This document shows, one piece after another, positions 44,573 through 52,887 of a DNA stretch of 64,000 nt. Position 1 is the stretch's first letter, and every line of letters starts with the position of its first letter. Both the position numbers and the translations under genes were made by a program. Source of the DNA: CAWBUW01 sp963792075 (GTDB taxonomy: Bacteria; Chloroflexota; Anaerolineae; Anaerolineales; UBA4823); NCBI GenBank assembly GCA_963792075.1, contig CAWBUW010000011.1:124001-188000 (forward strand). The letters are read 5' to 3'. Under the pieces are notes generated by a model that was given only the letters and a program-made list of their open reading frames with translations, was not told the origin of the DNA and ran no database searches.

Positions 44573-45712
44573 TTAACGGAGCGGCATTGCGTACATCAAG
44601 CCGCCATCTTCCCACAGCGCATTCTGGCCGCGGGCCAGGTTGAATGGGCCCAGGGTGCGTTCGAAAACTTCACCATAGTTGCCCACCAGCTTGATCACCC
44701 GGTAGACGAAGTCGTTGCTGACGCCCAGCTTGGAGCCCAGCTCGCCTTCCACGCCCAGCAGGCGGCGGACCACAGGGTCCTCACTGGTCAGGAATGTATC
44801 CACGTTCTGGGAAGTGATGCCCAATTCCTCTGCCTGGATCATGCCATAGATCACCCAGTGCACCACGTCGCCCCACTTCTCGTCGCCCTGGCGGACGGCC
44901 GGAGCCAGCGGCTCTTTGGACATCACGACATCCAGGATGATGTGGTCGGCGAAATTCTTCAGCACGGCCTGCCCCTGCGTGGCAAGCTGCGAGCGGTCAG
45001 AGGTGATGGCATCGCAGCGGCCTTCATCGTAAGCCTGGAAGGCTGCATTCTGATCCTCGAAGACCACCGGCGTATAGGTAACCCCTGCCGCGCGCATCTG
45101 GTCGGCCAGGTTCAATTCCGTCGTCGTCCCGCTCTGCACGCAGACACTGGCGCCTTCCAGCGCTTTCAACCCGGCAGCCGCGTCACTGACGATGTCTTTC
45201 TTGACCATGATCGCCTGCCCATCGTAGAACACCACCGGGCCCCAATCCAGGCCCAGCTCAACGTCGCGCGTCAGTGTCCAGGTGCTGTTGCGGCTGAGCA
45301 CATCGACCTCACCCGATTGCAGCGCGGTAAAGCGCGCTTGCGCGCTCAGGCCGCGGAATTCGACCGCATTGGCATCATTGAACAGCGCGGCAGCCCAGGC
45401 GCGGCAGAATTCCACGTCGAAGCCGCTCCAATTGCCGCTGTTATCCAGGAAACCGAAACCCTGGAACGAGCCGTGCACGCCGCAGATTACTTTGCCGCGT
45501 GACAGGACTGTATCCAGGGTCGAGCCGGCAGCCGGAGCTGGAACGCTGGCGGCCGGCACTTCGACTGTCTTGATCACTTCCACCGTTTTGATCACTTCCA
45601 CAGTTTCGATGATCTTTTCTGGCGTAGTAGCGGGCGAGATCGTGCCGCCGCAAGCGGTGAGCAAGATCGCAAAAGCTACCACCAATACAAAAATTGGCGC
45701 AAATTTACGCAT
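44573..45712 (-). CDS. aapJ: General L-amino acid ABC transporter binding lipoprotein AapJ
   Basis: 379-residue binding protein. A lipoprotein signal with lipobox LLTACGG is followed by a linker with VIKTVE repeated three times. The solute-binding domain matches AapJ/BztA: LSRGKVICGVHGSFQGFGFL, FRGLSAQARFTALQSGEVDV LSRNSTWTLTRD and the C-terminal LGPFNLARGQNALWEDGGLM. It supplies L-amino acids to AapQMP. Promoter elements TTTGCA-N17-TATAAT lie about 110 bases upstream (45822-45850). Confidence 0.94.
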   Translation of the reverse strand: MRKFAPIFVLVVAFAILLTACGGTISPATTPEKIIETVEVIKTVEVIKTVEVPAASVPAPAAGSTLDTVLSRGKVICGVHGSFQGFGFLDNSGNWSGFDVEFCRAWAAALFNDANAVEFRGLSAQARFTALQSGEVDVLSRNSTWTLTRDVELGLDWGPVVFYDGQAIMVKKDIVSDAAAGLKALEGASVCVQSGTTTELNLADQMRAAGVTYTPVVFEDQNAAFQAYDEGRCDAITSDRSQLATQGQAVLKNFADHIILDVVMSKEPLAPAVRQGDEKWGDVVHWVIYGMIQAEELGITSQNVDTFLTSEDPVVRRLLGVEGELGSKLGVSNDFVYRVIKLVGNYGEVFERTLGPFNLARGQNALWEDGGLMYAMPLR

Positions 45713-45821
45713 TTCTCGATTCCTCCTTGGTTTTGGTCTATCTTTGGCTGAAAAATGAAAGCGGGCAGGGGCATACCCGAGGACACCACCACCTTTACCG
45801 GAATTTCTAGTAGATCGGTCT

Positions 45822-45850
45822 ATTATATAAGAAAAATCCTAATATGCAAA
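45822..45850 (-). promoter_or_regulatory. Predicted promoter of aapJQMP
   Basis: On the minus strand TTTGCA (45850-45845), a 17-base spacer and TATAAT (45827-45822). It lies about 110 bases before the aapJ start in an AT-rich stretch. The rest of the 45713-46012 gap holds one hairpin and the plsY leader. Confidence 0.6.
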
Positions 45851-45904
45851 ACCTTTTCGGGCGGATTTATACAATTTTTATATATTTTTTCTAAATTTGG
45901 GGGT

Positions 45905-45947
45905 TTGGGGTATAAGTGGGAAGCAAAGCTTCCCACTTATACCCCAA
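45905..45947. repeat. Perfect hairpin in the aapJ-plsY divergent region
   Basis: TTGGGGTATAAGTGGGAAGC pairs with its exact complement around AAA. Both neighbouring genes point away from it, so it is not a terminator. Confidence 0.88.
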
Positions 45948-46012
45948 TTCCTCTGTTCCATATTGCCAGTGGGCGCTATGTCAAGTACAATGCAACTTCT
46001 AAGAGGAGCAAA

Positions 46013-46678
46013 ATGAAAGATCTCTGGATTATCTTCGGGACCCTGCTGGCAGCTTACCTGATCGGTTCCATCCCCTCCGGATTGATCATCGTCAAGCTCA
46101 CCACCGGGAAAGACGTGCGCCGGGTGGAAAGCGGGCGCACAGGTGGGACGAACGTGATGCGCGCCGCCGGGTTCCTGGCCGGCCTGGTGACCAGCCTCCT
46201 GGACATCCTGAAGGGCGCTGTGGCGACCTGGCTGGCGCTCTGGCTGCTGCCTTCCCTTCCGTGGGTGCACATCCTGGCCCCCATCCTGGCAGTCTTGGGC
46301 CACAACTACTCCATCTACCTCGTCGAAAGGACTCCCGAAGGCCGGCTGCGGCTGCGCGGTGGAGCCGGCGGCTCCCCCGCCCTGGGCGGCATTTTCGGCC
46401 TGTGGCCGCCCAGCATCCTGATCCTGGTCCCCGTGGGCGCACTGATCCTGTTTGGGTTGGGCTACGCCTCAGTCGCCACCCTGAGCGTTGGCCTCATGGC
46501 GATCGTGCTGTTCGCCATCCGCGCCGCCCTGGGGCTTTCCCCCTGGCATTATGTCCTGTACGGCCTCCTGGTCGAGATCCCCCTGTTGATCGCGCTGCGG
46601 CCCAACATCCGGCGCCTGCTCAACGGCACCGAGCGCAGGGTGGGCTGGCGCGCCAAACGAAACCAGCCGAAAGCATAG
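46013..46678 (+). CDS. plsY: Glycerol-3-phosphate acyltransferase PlsY
   Basis: 221-residue membrane acyltransferase that transfers an acyl group from acyl-phosphate to glycerol 3-phosphate, the first step of phospholipid synthesis. ATG 46013 follows AAGAGGAGCAAA. PlsY motifs are AYLIGSIPSGLI (motif 1), RTGGTNVMRAAG (motif 2, usually GATNVLR) and VLGHNYSIYL followed by GGAGGSPALGG. Five to seven TM segments. It is 22 bases upstream of a PAP2 phosphatase, which would act on the downstream lipid, phosphatidate. Confidence 0.9.
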   Translation: MKDLWIIFGTLLAAYLIGSIPSGLIIVKLTTGKDVRRVESGRTGGTNVMRAAGFLAGLVTSLLDILKGAVATWLALWLLPSLPWVHILAPILAVLGHNYSIYLVERTPEGRLRLRGGAGGSPALGGIFGLWPPSILILVPVGALILFGLGYASVATLSVGLMAIVLFAIRAALGLSPWHYVLYGLLVEIPLLIALRPNIRRLLNGTERRVGWRAKRNQPKA

Positions 46679-46700
46679 CCCGCCTCCCCCAGGCCGTCCA

Positions 46701-47333
46701 ATGAACCCAGCCACGGAGTCAGCCACGGGATCTCTCCTCTCTTTCCCCTTTCGCCTGGAAATCCTGGCCGCCACCGTGCTCGGCTGGCTGGTGCTCTATT
46801 TCATCGTCAACCGCCGCCCGGTAGACCCCCGGCGCCGCCTGGACCTGAGCACCGGCCTGGACCGCAAGATCCCTTTTGTGCCCCAACTGGCGCTGGTTTA
46901 TTTCTCCACCTATTTCTTCGTCTTCCAACCTTTCCTCTTCCTGGATGAAAAGCGGCAGTTCTTCTGGATGCTGGCAAATTTCGCCTCGATCAGCCTGATT
47001 TCTATCCTGATCCACGCCGCCGTCCCCAGCAAGATCGAGCGGGTGGAAGCGCTGGATACCGGCAGCCTCTCCGGCAAGCTGATCCACGTGTTCCAGCAAA
47101 TCTGCCAACCGCACGGGAATTTCCCCAGCATGCACGTCGCCCTCTCGGTGCCGGTGGTCGCCGCCAACTTCATGGCAGGCGGCCCCGCGGTGGGCAGCTT
47201 CTTCCTGGCCTGGGGGGTGCTGATCGCCCTTTCCACGCTGTTCACCAAGCAGCACTACATCCTGGACGTGCTGGCCGGCCTGTTGGGGGGAACGCTGGTC
47301 TTTGCGCTGACTTTCTGGTTTATGCTCCGGTAA
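46701..47333 (+). CDS. PAP2-superfamily membrane phosphatase
   Basis: 210-residue membrane protein with six TM segments. The PAP2 active-site motifs are degenerate at the first (a KxxxxxxRP-type motif is not clear) but NFPSMHVALSVPVV (SxH) and STLFTKQHYILDVLAG (SRxxxxxHxxxD-like) are evident. Related to phosphatidate or undecaprenyl-phosphate phosphatases and inositol phosphorylceramide synthases. It follows plsY, supporting a lipid role. Confidence 0.85.
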   Translation: MNPATESATGSLLSFPFRLEILAATVLGWLVLYFIVNRRPVDPRRRLDLSTGLDRKIPFVPQLALVYFSTYFFVFQPFLFLDEKRQFFWMLANFASISLISILIHAAVPSKIERVEALDTGSLSGKLIHVFQQICQPHGNFPSMHVALSVPVVAANFMAGGPAVGSFFLAWGVLIALSTLFTKQHYILDVLAGLLGGTLVFALTFWFMLR

Positions 47334-47342
47334 GAAAAGAAA

Positions 47343-47455
47343 TCAACCACGAAACGGTCGTGGATTTTCTCTTTACAGAGAAGATATGGAATCCACGAAG
47401 GTACACGAAGAATTTAGAAAATCTTCGCGCCCTTTGTGTTCTTCGTGGAGGGGGC
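47343..47455. repeat. Dispersed CACGAAG-type inverted repeat
   Basis: ATCAACCACGAAACGGTCGT and later AATCCACGAAGGTACACGAA face GTGTTCTTCGTGGAGG, giving imperfect inverted pairing. It resembles in style, but not in sequence, the GCAAAGACGCAAAG repeats at 10.6 and 20 kb. No gene is visible in this gap. Confidence 0.6.
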
Positions 47456-47507
47456 ACTCAAAAGTTGTGAATTTGGTGGAGTGTGTGCGGCCATGAGAAA
47501 TACGAAC

Positions 47508-47565
47508 CTTTATGATTTATAATGGATTTTAATGGTTGACATTTTGCGCTTTATGATTTATTATG
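47508..47565 (+). promoter_or_regulatory. Promoter with two direct-repeat operator candidates upstream of the DeoR gene
   Basis: TTGACA (47536-47541), 17 bases, TATTAT (47559-47564). The 17-mer CTTTATGATTTATAATG occurs at 47508 and, with one change, at 47549, 41 bp apart (about four helical turns). The second copy overlaps the -10 box. This fits a DeoR-family repressor binding site; autoregulation is inferred. Confidence 0.72.
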
Positions 47566-47600
47566 TATGAAATAATTATATATTCCTTGAAGGGTGCACA

Positions 47601-48380
47601 ATGAAAACAAAAACTGATATCGCCAGTATTGAGCGTCTACAGCGTATCGTCAATTATGTAGAATCGCGTGAGGTCATTACTGTGCCAGAGATTGTCTCCA
47701 AGTTCTCAATCAGCATGACAACCGCCCGGCGTGATTTGGACACCCTGGCTGAGCAAGGCAAGATCCAGCGAGTACATGGCGGCGCGATCGCCCTCCCGAA
47801 AGCGCCTCCTGAGCCACCTGCGCTGCACCGAACCTTAGAACAGGCTGAAGAAAAACAACATATAGGACGGATGGCCGCTGAACTGGTATTAGATGGGGAG
47901 ACGGTTTTCTTAGGGGCTGGCACGACTGTTCTAGAGGTAGCGCGCCAACTATGTACTCGTCGCAACCTCACGGTCATTACAAATTCCCTGTTGGTTGTCA
48001 ACGCATTGGAGGATATTCCGGATATCAACCTGATCCAATTAGGCGGTACCTTCCGACATAGCGAAAAATCTTTTGTGGGTCACATCACAGAGAAAGCTCT
48101 GGCTGATGTCCGCGCCGCTAAGGTGATTATGGGTGTGCGCGCCATAGACACTGTGCAAGGCCTCACGGACGAGTCCCCTGCCGAGGCAGCGACCAACCGG
48201 GCCATCATGCAAATCGGCCAGCAGGTTATTATCGTGGCCGATCATACGAAATTTGGCCGTGTTGCCGGGGCATTTATCACGCCTGTCACAGGAATACGTG
48301 TAATAGTAACCGACAGCAGCACTCCCAAAGAGTATATCAAAACCCTTGAAGCGCAGGGCGTTCGTGTCATAACGGAGTAA
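47601..48380 (+). CDS. DeoR-family transcriptional regulator
   Basis: 259-residue sugar-phosphate-responsive repressor. The DeoR HTH is at residues 10-65 (RIVNYVESREVITVPEIVSK, TTARRDLDTLAEQGKIQRVH GGA). The DeoRC sensor follows: GETVFLGAGTTVLEVARQL, TNSLLVVNAL, GGTFRHSEKSFVGH and VADHTKFGR. Start ATG 47601 has AGGGTGCACA upstream. It heads the 47.6-57.8 kb catabolic cluster and probably regulates it. Confidence 0.94.
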   Translation: MKTKTDIASIERLQRIVNYVESREVITVPEIVSKFSISMTTARRDLDTLAEQGKIQRVHGGAIALPKAPPEPPALHRTLEQAEEKQHIGRMAAELVLDGETVFLGAGTTVLEVARQLCTRRNLTVITNSLLVVNALEDIPDINLIQLGGTFRHSEKSFVGHITEKALADVRAAKVIMGVRAIDTVQGLTDESPAEAATNRAIMQIGQQVIIVADHTKFGRVAGAFITPVTGIRVIVTDSSTPKEYIKTLEAQGVRVITE

Positions 48381-48388
48381 CCCCAGCT

Positions 48389-49429
48389 ATGTTGCTTTCC
48401 GAGTATAAGCCACGCACAGCTTTAATGACCCACGCTTCTTCTGTAAGAACACCTCGCTTTCCGGTCATTGATGCTCACAATCATTTGGCTGAGCCATTTG
48501 GTGGGGGGTGGGATAAGCGACCTGTAAACGAATTGTTAGACCTCCTGGATGAAGCCAATGTGCGCGTCTACGTGGACCTTGATGGTGGTTGGGGTGAAGA
48601 GATCTTGCACCGGCATCTGGATTATTTTAAAGCTGCGGCCCCTGAGCGCTTCCGGATCTTCGGATACGTAGATTGGAGCAAATGGCCCGAACTTGGCAAT
48701 CGCTTCGGAGAGTGGGCAGCCGCATGCCTGATTGAACAAACTCGCCGCGGAGCTGAGGGTTTGAAAATTTGGAAACCCTTCGGATTAACCGTCCGCGATC
48801 AAAATGGCAAGCTCGTCGCCGTAGATGACCCTCGCCTTGATCCACTATGGATAACTGCCGGAGAGCTTCATCTTCCCGTTATCGTACACGTAGCCGATCC
48901 GGTAACTTTCTTCTGGCCTGTCGACGCTTTCAACGAGCGTTGGGAGCAATTACAGGCTCACCCGGATTGGCAGTTCCCCAGCCCTTCTTTCCCATCCTTC
49001 GAGACTATCCTGACAGGCTTTGCTAAATTGGTTGGCCGCCACCCAGCGACTACCTTCATCGGCGCTCACGTTGGTTGTTATGCTGAGAACCTGGCCTGGG
49101 TGAGCGAACTCCTTGACCGCTGCCCGAATTTCTATGTTGATATCAGCGCCCGGATTAACGAATTGGGCCGGCAGCCCTACTCGGCTCGCCGCTTCTGTAT
49201 TAATCATGCAGATCGCATATTCTTTGGCTCTGACTTAGGCCCTAACCTGGATGTTTATCGCTTACATTATCGCTTCCTTGAAACAGACGATGAGTACTTC
49301 AACGCTGACCTGGGCGACGTTCCATTGCAAGGTCGCTGGTTTATATACGGTTTACATTTGCCCAAGAACGTCTTAGAAAAAATCTATTATCGCAACGCGC
49401 AACGGGTAATCATTGGCCAGGCCAAATGA
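48389..49429 (+). CDS. Amidohydrolase-family protein
   Basis: 346-residue TIM-barrel hydrolase of the amidohydrolase 2 (PF04909-type) group. It has the N-terminal metal motif FPVIDAHNHLAEPFGGG (HxH), LPVIVHVADPVTF and ATTFIGAHVGCYAENLAW, with DRIFFGSDLGPN near the end. The start could be ATG 48389 (9 bases after the DeoR stop) or ATG 48425. The substrate is unknown; operon context suggests action on a sugar-derived acid, lactone or amide. Confidence 0.85.
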   Translation: MLLSEYKPRTALMTHASSVRTPRFPVIDAHNHLAEPFGGGWDKRPVNELLDLLDEANVRVYVDLDGGWGEEILHRHLDYFKAAAPERFRIFGYVDWSKWPELGNRFGEWAAACLIEQTRRGAEGLKIWKPFGLTVRDQNGKLVAVDDPRLDPLWITAGELHLPVIVHVADPVTFFWPVDAFNERWEQLQAHPDWQFPSPSFPSFETILTGFAKLVGRHPATTFIGAHVGCYAENLAWVSELLDRCPNFYVDISARINELGRQPYSARRFCINHADRIFFGSDLGPNLDVYRLHYRFLETDDEYFNADLGDVPLQGRWFIYGLHLPKNVLEKIYYRNAQRVIIGQAK

Positions 49430-49559
49430 GCTTACGCAACGGACGGCACAAAATAGGAGGTTAATTTATCGCACAAATAACCAGACTCTGTCCTCATCTT
49501 TACTGTAACCGCAATACCTGTTTCCTCTACATTCATTCCTTCACTAAAGGAGAAGAACC

Positions 49560-50891
49560 ATGAAAAAGAAAATCTTGCTTTTTGTATTAATCGGAGCATT
49601 GTTGTTAACATCGTGCGCTCAAGCGGCACCGACATCCGAGCCTGTTGTTCAGCCTGCTGAGCCTGTTGTTCAGCCTGCTGAGCCTGTTGTTCAACCCACC
49701 CAACCGAAAGAATCCCCAACCCAACCCCCTGCGCAAGCAGCCCAGGTAACCATCACCTACGCTATTTGGGAGCAGATGCAGGTCGATGCGCACCAGCAGA
49801 TCATCGCTGCTTTTGAAGCGCAGCACCCCAATATCAAGGTGGACTTACAGCTCGTACCATGGAGCGAATATTGGAACAAGCTTCAAACCGCGCAGGCGGG
49901 CGGCTCTTCATTCGATGTATTTTGGCTGAACGGACCCAATCTTCAGGTTTATGCATCCAAGGGTGTCCTAATGGATTTGCAGCCGATGATCGATAAAGAT
50001 AAAGTAGATATGAGCGTCTATCCTGAATCGCTCGTTAAGCTCTATTCCTATAATGGTCATTCCTATGGCATTCCCAAGGACTTCGACACAATCGCCTTAT
50101 ACTATAACAAAGACCTGTTCGACGCTGCCGGGGTAGCGTATCCGAATGAGAACTGGACCTGGACTGATCTCAAAGAGGCGGCGAAGAAATTGACCAATGG
50201 CGACGTGTATGGTTTTGCTTCGTTGCCTGGCGACCAAAATGGCTACTGGAATTTCGTTTATCAAAACGGCGGGCAAATGCTCACCCCCGACGCAAAACAG
50301 ACACTGATCTCCGACCCGGCAGCCTGTGATGCGGTTAAATACCTGTATAGTTTTGTCGAAGATAAATCCGCACCGGATGGCTCCGTCACCGCGTCTGTGG
50401 ATCCCAGCACCCAAATGTTCCCTGGTGGCAAATTGGCCATGCTCACAGGTGGCTCTTGGATTGCAAACTTCCTCTATAAATCAGGCATTAAAGTTGGCGT
50501 TGCGCCTCTCCCGAAGGGCAAGCAACAGGCAACGATTATCCACGGGCTGGCAAATGTCGTTTGGTCTGGCACTGCGCATCCTGCAGAGGCTCAAGAATTT
50601 GTCAAATTCCTGGGTAGTAAAGATGGGCAGAGCATCCTGGCAAAAACCGGCACCGTTATTCCTGCTTATACGGGAATGCAACAAGATTGGGTAAAATCTA
50701 TCCCTGATATGAATCTGCAGGTGTTTATGGACGAGCTCGCTTATGCCGTCCCATACCCAACCACACCGGTTGGCCCGGAGTGGAGCTATAAGATCATGGA
50801 GACTTTTGGTCAGGTCTGGTCGGGCAATTTACCGATTGACCAGGCATGTACAACAGCCGCCGATCTGGCAAATGCAGCCCTAAACCCATAA
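49560..50891 (+). CDS. Sugar ABC transporter substrate-binding lipoprotein
   Basis: 443-residue carbohydrate-binding lipoprotein. The signal peptide ends at lipobox LLTSCAQ; the linker has EPVVQPA repeated three times from an in-frame 21-bp DNA repeat (49640-49695), a site prone to copy-number change. The binding domain opens VTITYAIWEQMQVDAHQQII and includes WSEYWNKLQTAQAGGSSFDV FWLNGPN. ATG 49560 has AAAGGAGAAGAACC upstream. It is the transporter's first gene and is followed by a complex hairpin. Confidence 0.93.
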   Translation: MKKKILLFVLIGALLLTSCAQAAPTSEPVVQPAEPVVQPAEPVVQPTQPKESPTQPPAQAAQVTITYAIWEQMQVDAHQQIIAAFEAQHPNIKVDLQLVPWSEYWNKLQTAQAGGSSFDVFWLNGPNLQVYASKGVLMDLQPMIDKDKVDMSVYPESLVKLYSYNGHSYGIPKDFDTIALYYNKDLFDAAGVAYPNENWTWTDLKEAAKKLTNGDVYGFASLPGDQNGYWNFVYQNGGQMLTPDAKQTLISDPAACDAVKYLYSFVEDKSAPDGSVTASVDPSTQMFPGGKLAMLTGGSWIANFLYKSGIKVGVAPLPKGKQQATIIHGLANVVWSGTAHPAEAQEFVKFLGSKDGQSILAKTGTVIPAYTGMQQDWVKSIPDMNLQVFMDELAYAVPYPTTPVGPEWSYKIMETFGQVWSGNLPIDQACTTAADLANAALNP

Positions 50892-50907
50892 AAGGAAATC
50901 TGACAAC

Positions 50908-50994
50908 CAGGCCTGCGGAGGCTTAGAATAAATAGGCAGCGCTTTTGCGCTCCCGGATATCTAATTGCCTATTCCCTGATCCTTCGCAGGCCTG
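50908..50994. repeat. Nested hairpin between binding-protein and permease genes
   Basis: CAGGCCTGCG (50908-50917) pairs with CGCAGGCCTG (50985-50994), extended by GAGG/CCTT. Inside, AATAGGCA pairs with TGCCTATT and AGCGC with GCGCT around TTTT. Three stacked stems fill the gap between 50891 and the permease start at 51011. Confidence 0.85.
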
Positions 50995-51010
50995 AGAAAA
51001 CAGGTGATCC

Positions 51011-51895
51011 ATGAAGATGAAAAGTCTTCCCGTCTCATTAGCTACACGCCAAGCTGTGTGGGGTTACACACTCATTGCTCCAATGTTGCTGGGTATGTTG
51101 TTCTTCTTTTACCTGCCATTAGGCGCATCGTTCTTGATTGGCTTCACCAAGTGGGATGTATTAACCCCGCCCCAATGGGTGGGATTAGATAACTACACGC
51201 ATTTATTTAAGAACCCGCTCTTTTACAAGACCCTCTGGAATACCACCCGTTACGCTTTAATGCTAATACCGTCTGGGATGGTTGTCTCACTGCTTTTAGC
51301 GTTGGCGCTCAACAACTCGATCCGCTTCCGAAGCATATACCGTCTGTTATATTTTCTACCCGTTCTCACGGCACCCGTCGCCATCGCTCTGGTCTGGCAA
51401 TGGGTCTACAATCCCCAATACGGCCTGCTATTTCAACTCTTCGGCCTGAAGCTCCGTTGGTTAACCGATGTGAACATGGCCATGCCGTCGCTCGTAATTA
51501 TGGCTGTGTGGATGAGTAGCGGTTACGGCATGGTAATTTTTCTGGCCGGCCTTCAAAATATTCCACGCATGTACTATGAGGCGGCGAGAGTAGACGGCGC
51601 CAGCAGTTGGCAACAGTTCGTCTACATTACCCTGCCATTGCTGACGCCAACTATATTTTTCAACCTGCTCACCTCGCTTATTAGCGCTTTCCAGACATTC
51701 GACATTGTATATATTATGACCCAAGGCGGCCCGCTCAATTCTACCCGAACGATCGTCTATACCATCTGGGAGGATGCCTTCCACTACTTTCGAATGGGCT
51801 CGGCCACGGCTGAGGCCTGGATATTATTCGCTATCATCTTGGCAATAGCCCTTATTCAATTCTGGAGTCAAAAACGATGGGTACATTACGACTAA
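51011..51895 (+). CDS. Sugar ABC transporter permease (MalF/UgpA type)
   Basis: 294-residue permease with six TM segments, starting MKMKSLPVSLATRQAVWGYT at ATG 51011 (CAGGTGATCC upstream). The EAA loop is RMYYEAARVDGASSWQQFVY ITLPLLTPTIF. It ends 19 bases inside the next gene, indicating coupled translation. The partner ATPase is not encoded in the window. Confidence 0.93.
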   Translation: MKMKSLPVSLATRQAVWGYTLIAPMLLGMLFFFYLPLGASFLIGFTKWDVLTPPQWVGLDNYTHLFKNPLFYKTLWNTTRYALMLIPSGMVVSLLLALALNNSIRFRSIYRLLYFLPVLTAPVAIALVWQWVYNPQYGLLFQLFGLKLRWLTDVNMAMPSLVIMAVWMSSGYGMVIFLAGLQNIPRMYYEAARVDGASSWQQFVYITLPLLTPTIFFNLLTSLISAFQTFDIVYIMTQGGPLNSTRTIVYTIWEDAFHYFRMGSATAEAWILFAIILAIALIQFWSQKRWVHYD

Positions 51896-52764
51896 AGTCT
51901 TCCCCCCTTTCTCAAGCCGCCCCCACACATATCGCGCGGCAAATCCGCATCAATTGGCAGCACGTTATCCTGCATGGACTTCTGCTGGCAGGAGCATTGC
52001 TTGTAATACTGCCGTTTCTATGGATGCTATCAACTTCGCTAAAGGATATGTCTGAAGTCCTCACAGCAACGCCTACGTTTTGGCCACGTAACTGGCGCTG
52101 GGAAAACTATACCAAGGTCTTCACACAGGTACCGTTCGCCCGGTTCTATCTCAATACAATCATTGTTACCGTAGGTCGCGTGGTGGGCCAACTGATCTTT
52201 GCCTCGATGGCGGGGTATGCGTTTGCCCGCCTGTCTTTTCCCGGGCGAAACTTCTTTTTCATCATGATCCTGGCTGTAATGATGATTCCCGGCCAGGTAA
52301 CCCTTGTACCCAATTATATCTTGATGAAGTACCTGGGTTGGTTGGATAGCTTTAAAGGCCTCATTATTCCAGGCCTATTCAGCGCCTTTGGCACCTTTCT
52401 GCTGCGCCAGTTCTTTCTCACCCTGCCAAAAGACCTGGAGGACGCTGCAGTATTGGACGGCTGCAACCCGTTCCAGGTGTACTATTGGATTGCCTTACCG
52501 CTGGCCCGTTCGGCCCTTGTTGCCTTTGGTTTGATCGTTGCTCTCTGGTCGTGGAATGATTTTCTCTGGCCTCTCATCATTACGAACAAGACCCAAATGC
52601 AAATGCTCTCAGTGGGCATGGCTTATTTTAGAGGCCAATACGTTAGCAGTGTGTCTGTGATGATGGCGGCGGCCACTGTAGCTACGATCCCGATGGTTGT
52701 CGCGTTCCTATTCGTTCAGCGCCAGATCATCGAAGGAATCACCATGACCGGAATGCATGGATAA
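51877..52764 (+). CDS. Sugar ABC transporter permease (MalG/UgpE type)
   Basis: 295-residue permease with six TM segments; the first follows a 30-residue cytoplasmic tail. The EAA loop is KDLEDAAVLDGCNPFQVYYW IALPLARSAL and the protein ends VQRQIIEGITMTGMHG. ATG 51877 overlaps the preceding permease by 19 bases. It is followed by a hairpin (52782-52857) before the GH4 gene. Confidence 0.93.
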   Translation: MGTLRLKSSPLSQAAPTHIARQIRINWQHVILHGLLLAGALLVILPFLWMLSTSLKDMSEVLTATPTFWPRNWRWENYTKVFTQVPFARFYLNTIIVTVGRVVGQLIFASMAGYAFARLSFPGRNFFFIMILAVMMIPGQVTLVPNYILMKYLGWLDSFKGLIIPGLFSAFGTFLLRQFFLTLPKDLEDAAVLDGCNPFQVYYWIALPLARSALVAFGLIVALWSWNDFLWPLIITNKTQMQMLSVGMAYFRGQYVSSVSVMMAAATVATIPMVVAFLFVQRQIIEGITMTGMHG

Positions 52765-52781
52765 TCCTTTTCTTGTACCAT

Positions 52782-52857
52782 CTCAATAAAAGGGGGAAGT
52801 GGAGTGTTTTGCGCGTGCGAAGCACGCATAAAACACTCCACACCCCAAGTTATTGAG
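52782..52857. repeat. Composite hairpin between permease and GH4 genes
   Basis: Outer CTCAATAA/TTATTGAG and inner GTGGAGTGTTTT/AAAACACTCCAC plus GCGTGC/GCACGC around GAA. The inner GTGTTTTGCG resembles that of the 36295 hairpin. It ends 30 bases before the GH4 start. Confidence 0.82.
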
Positions 52858-52887
52858 AAGTTACCTTTTCTTTATACAGGAGTGTTT

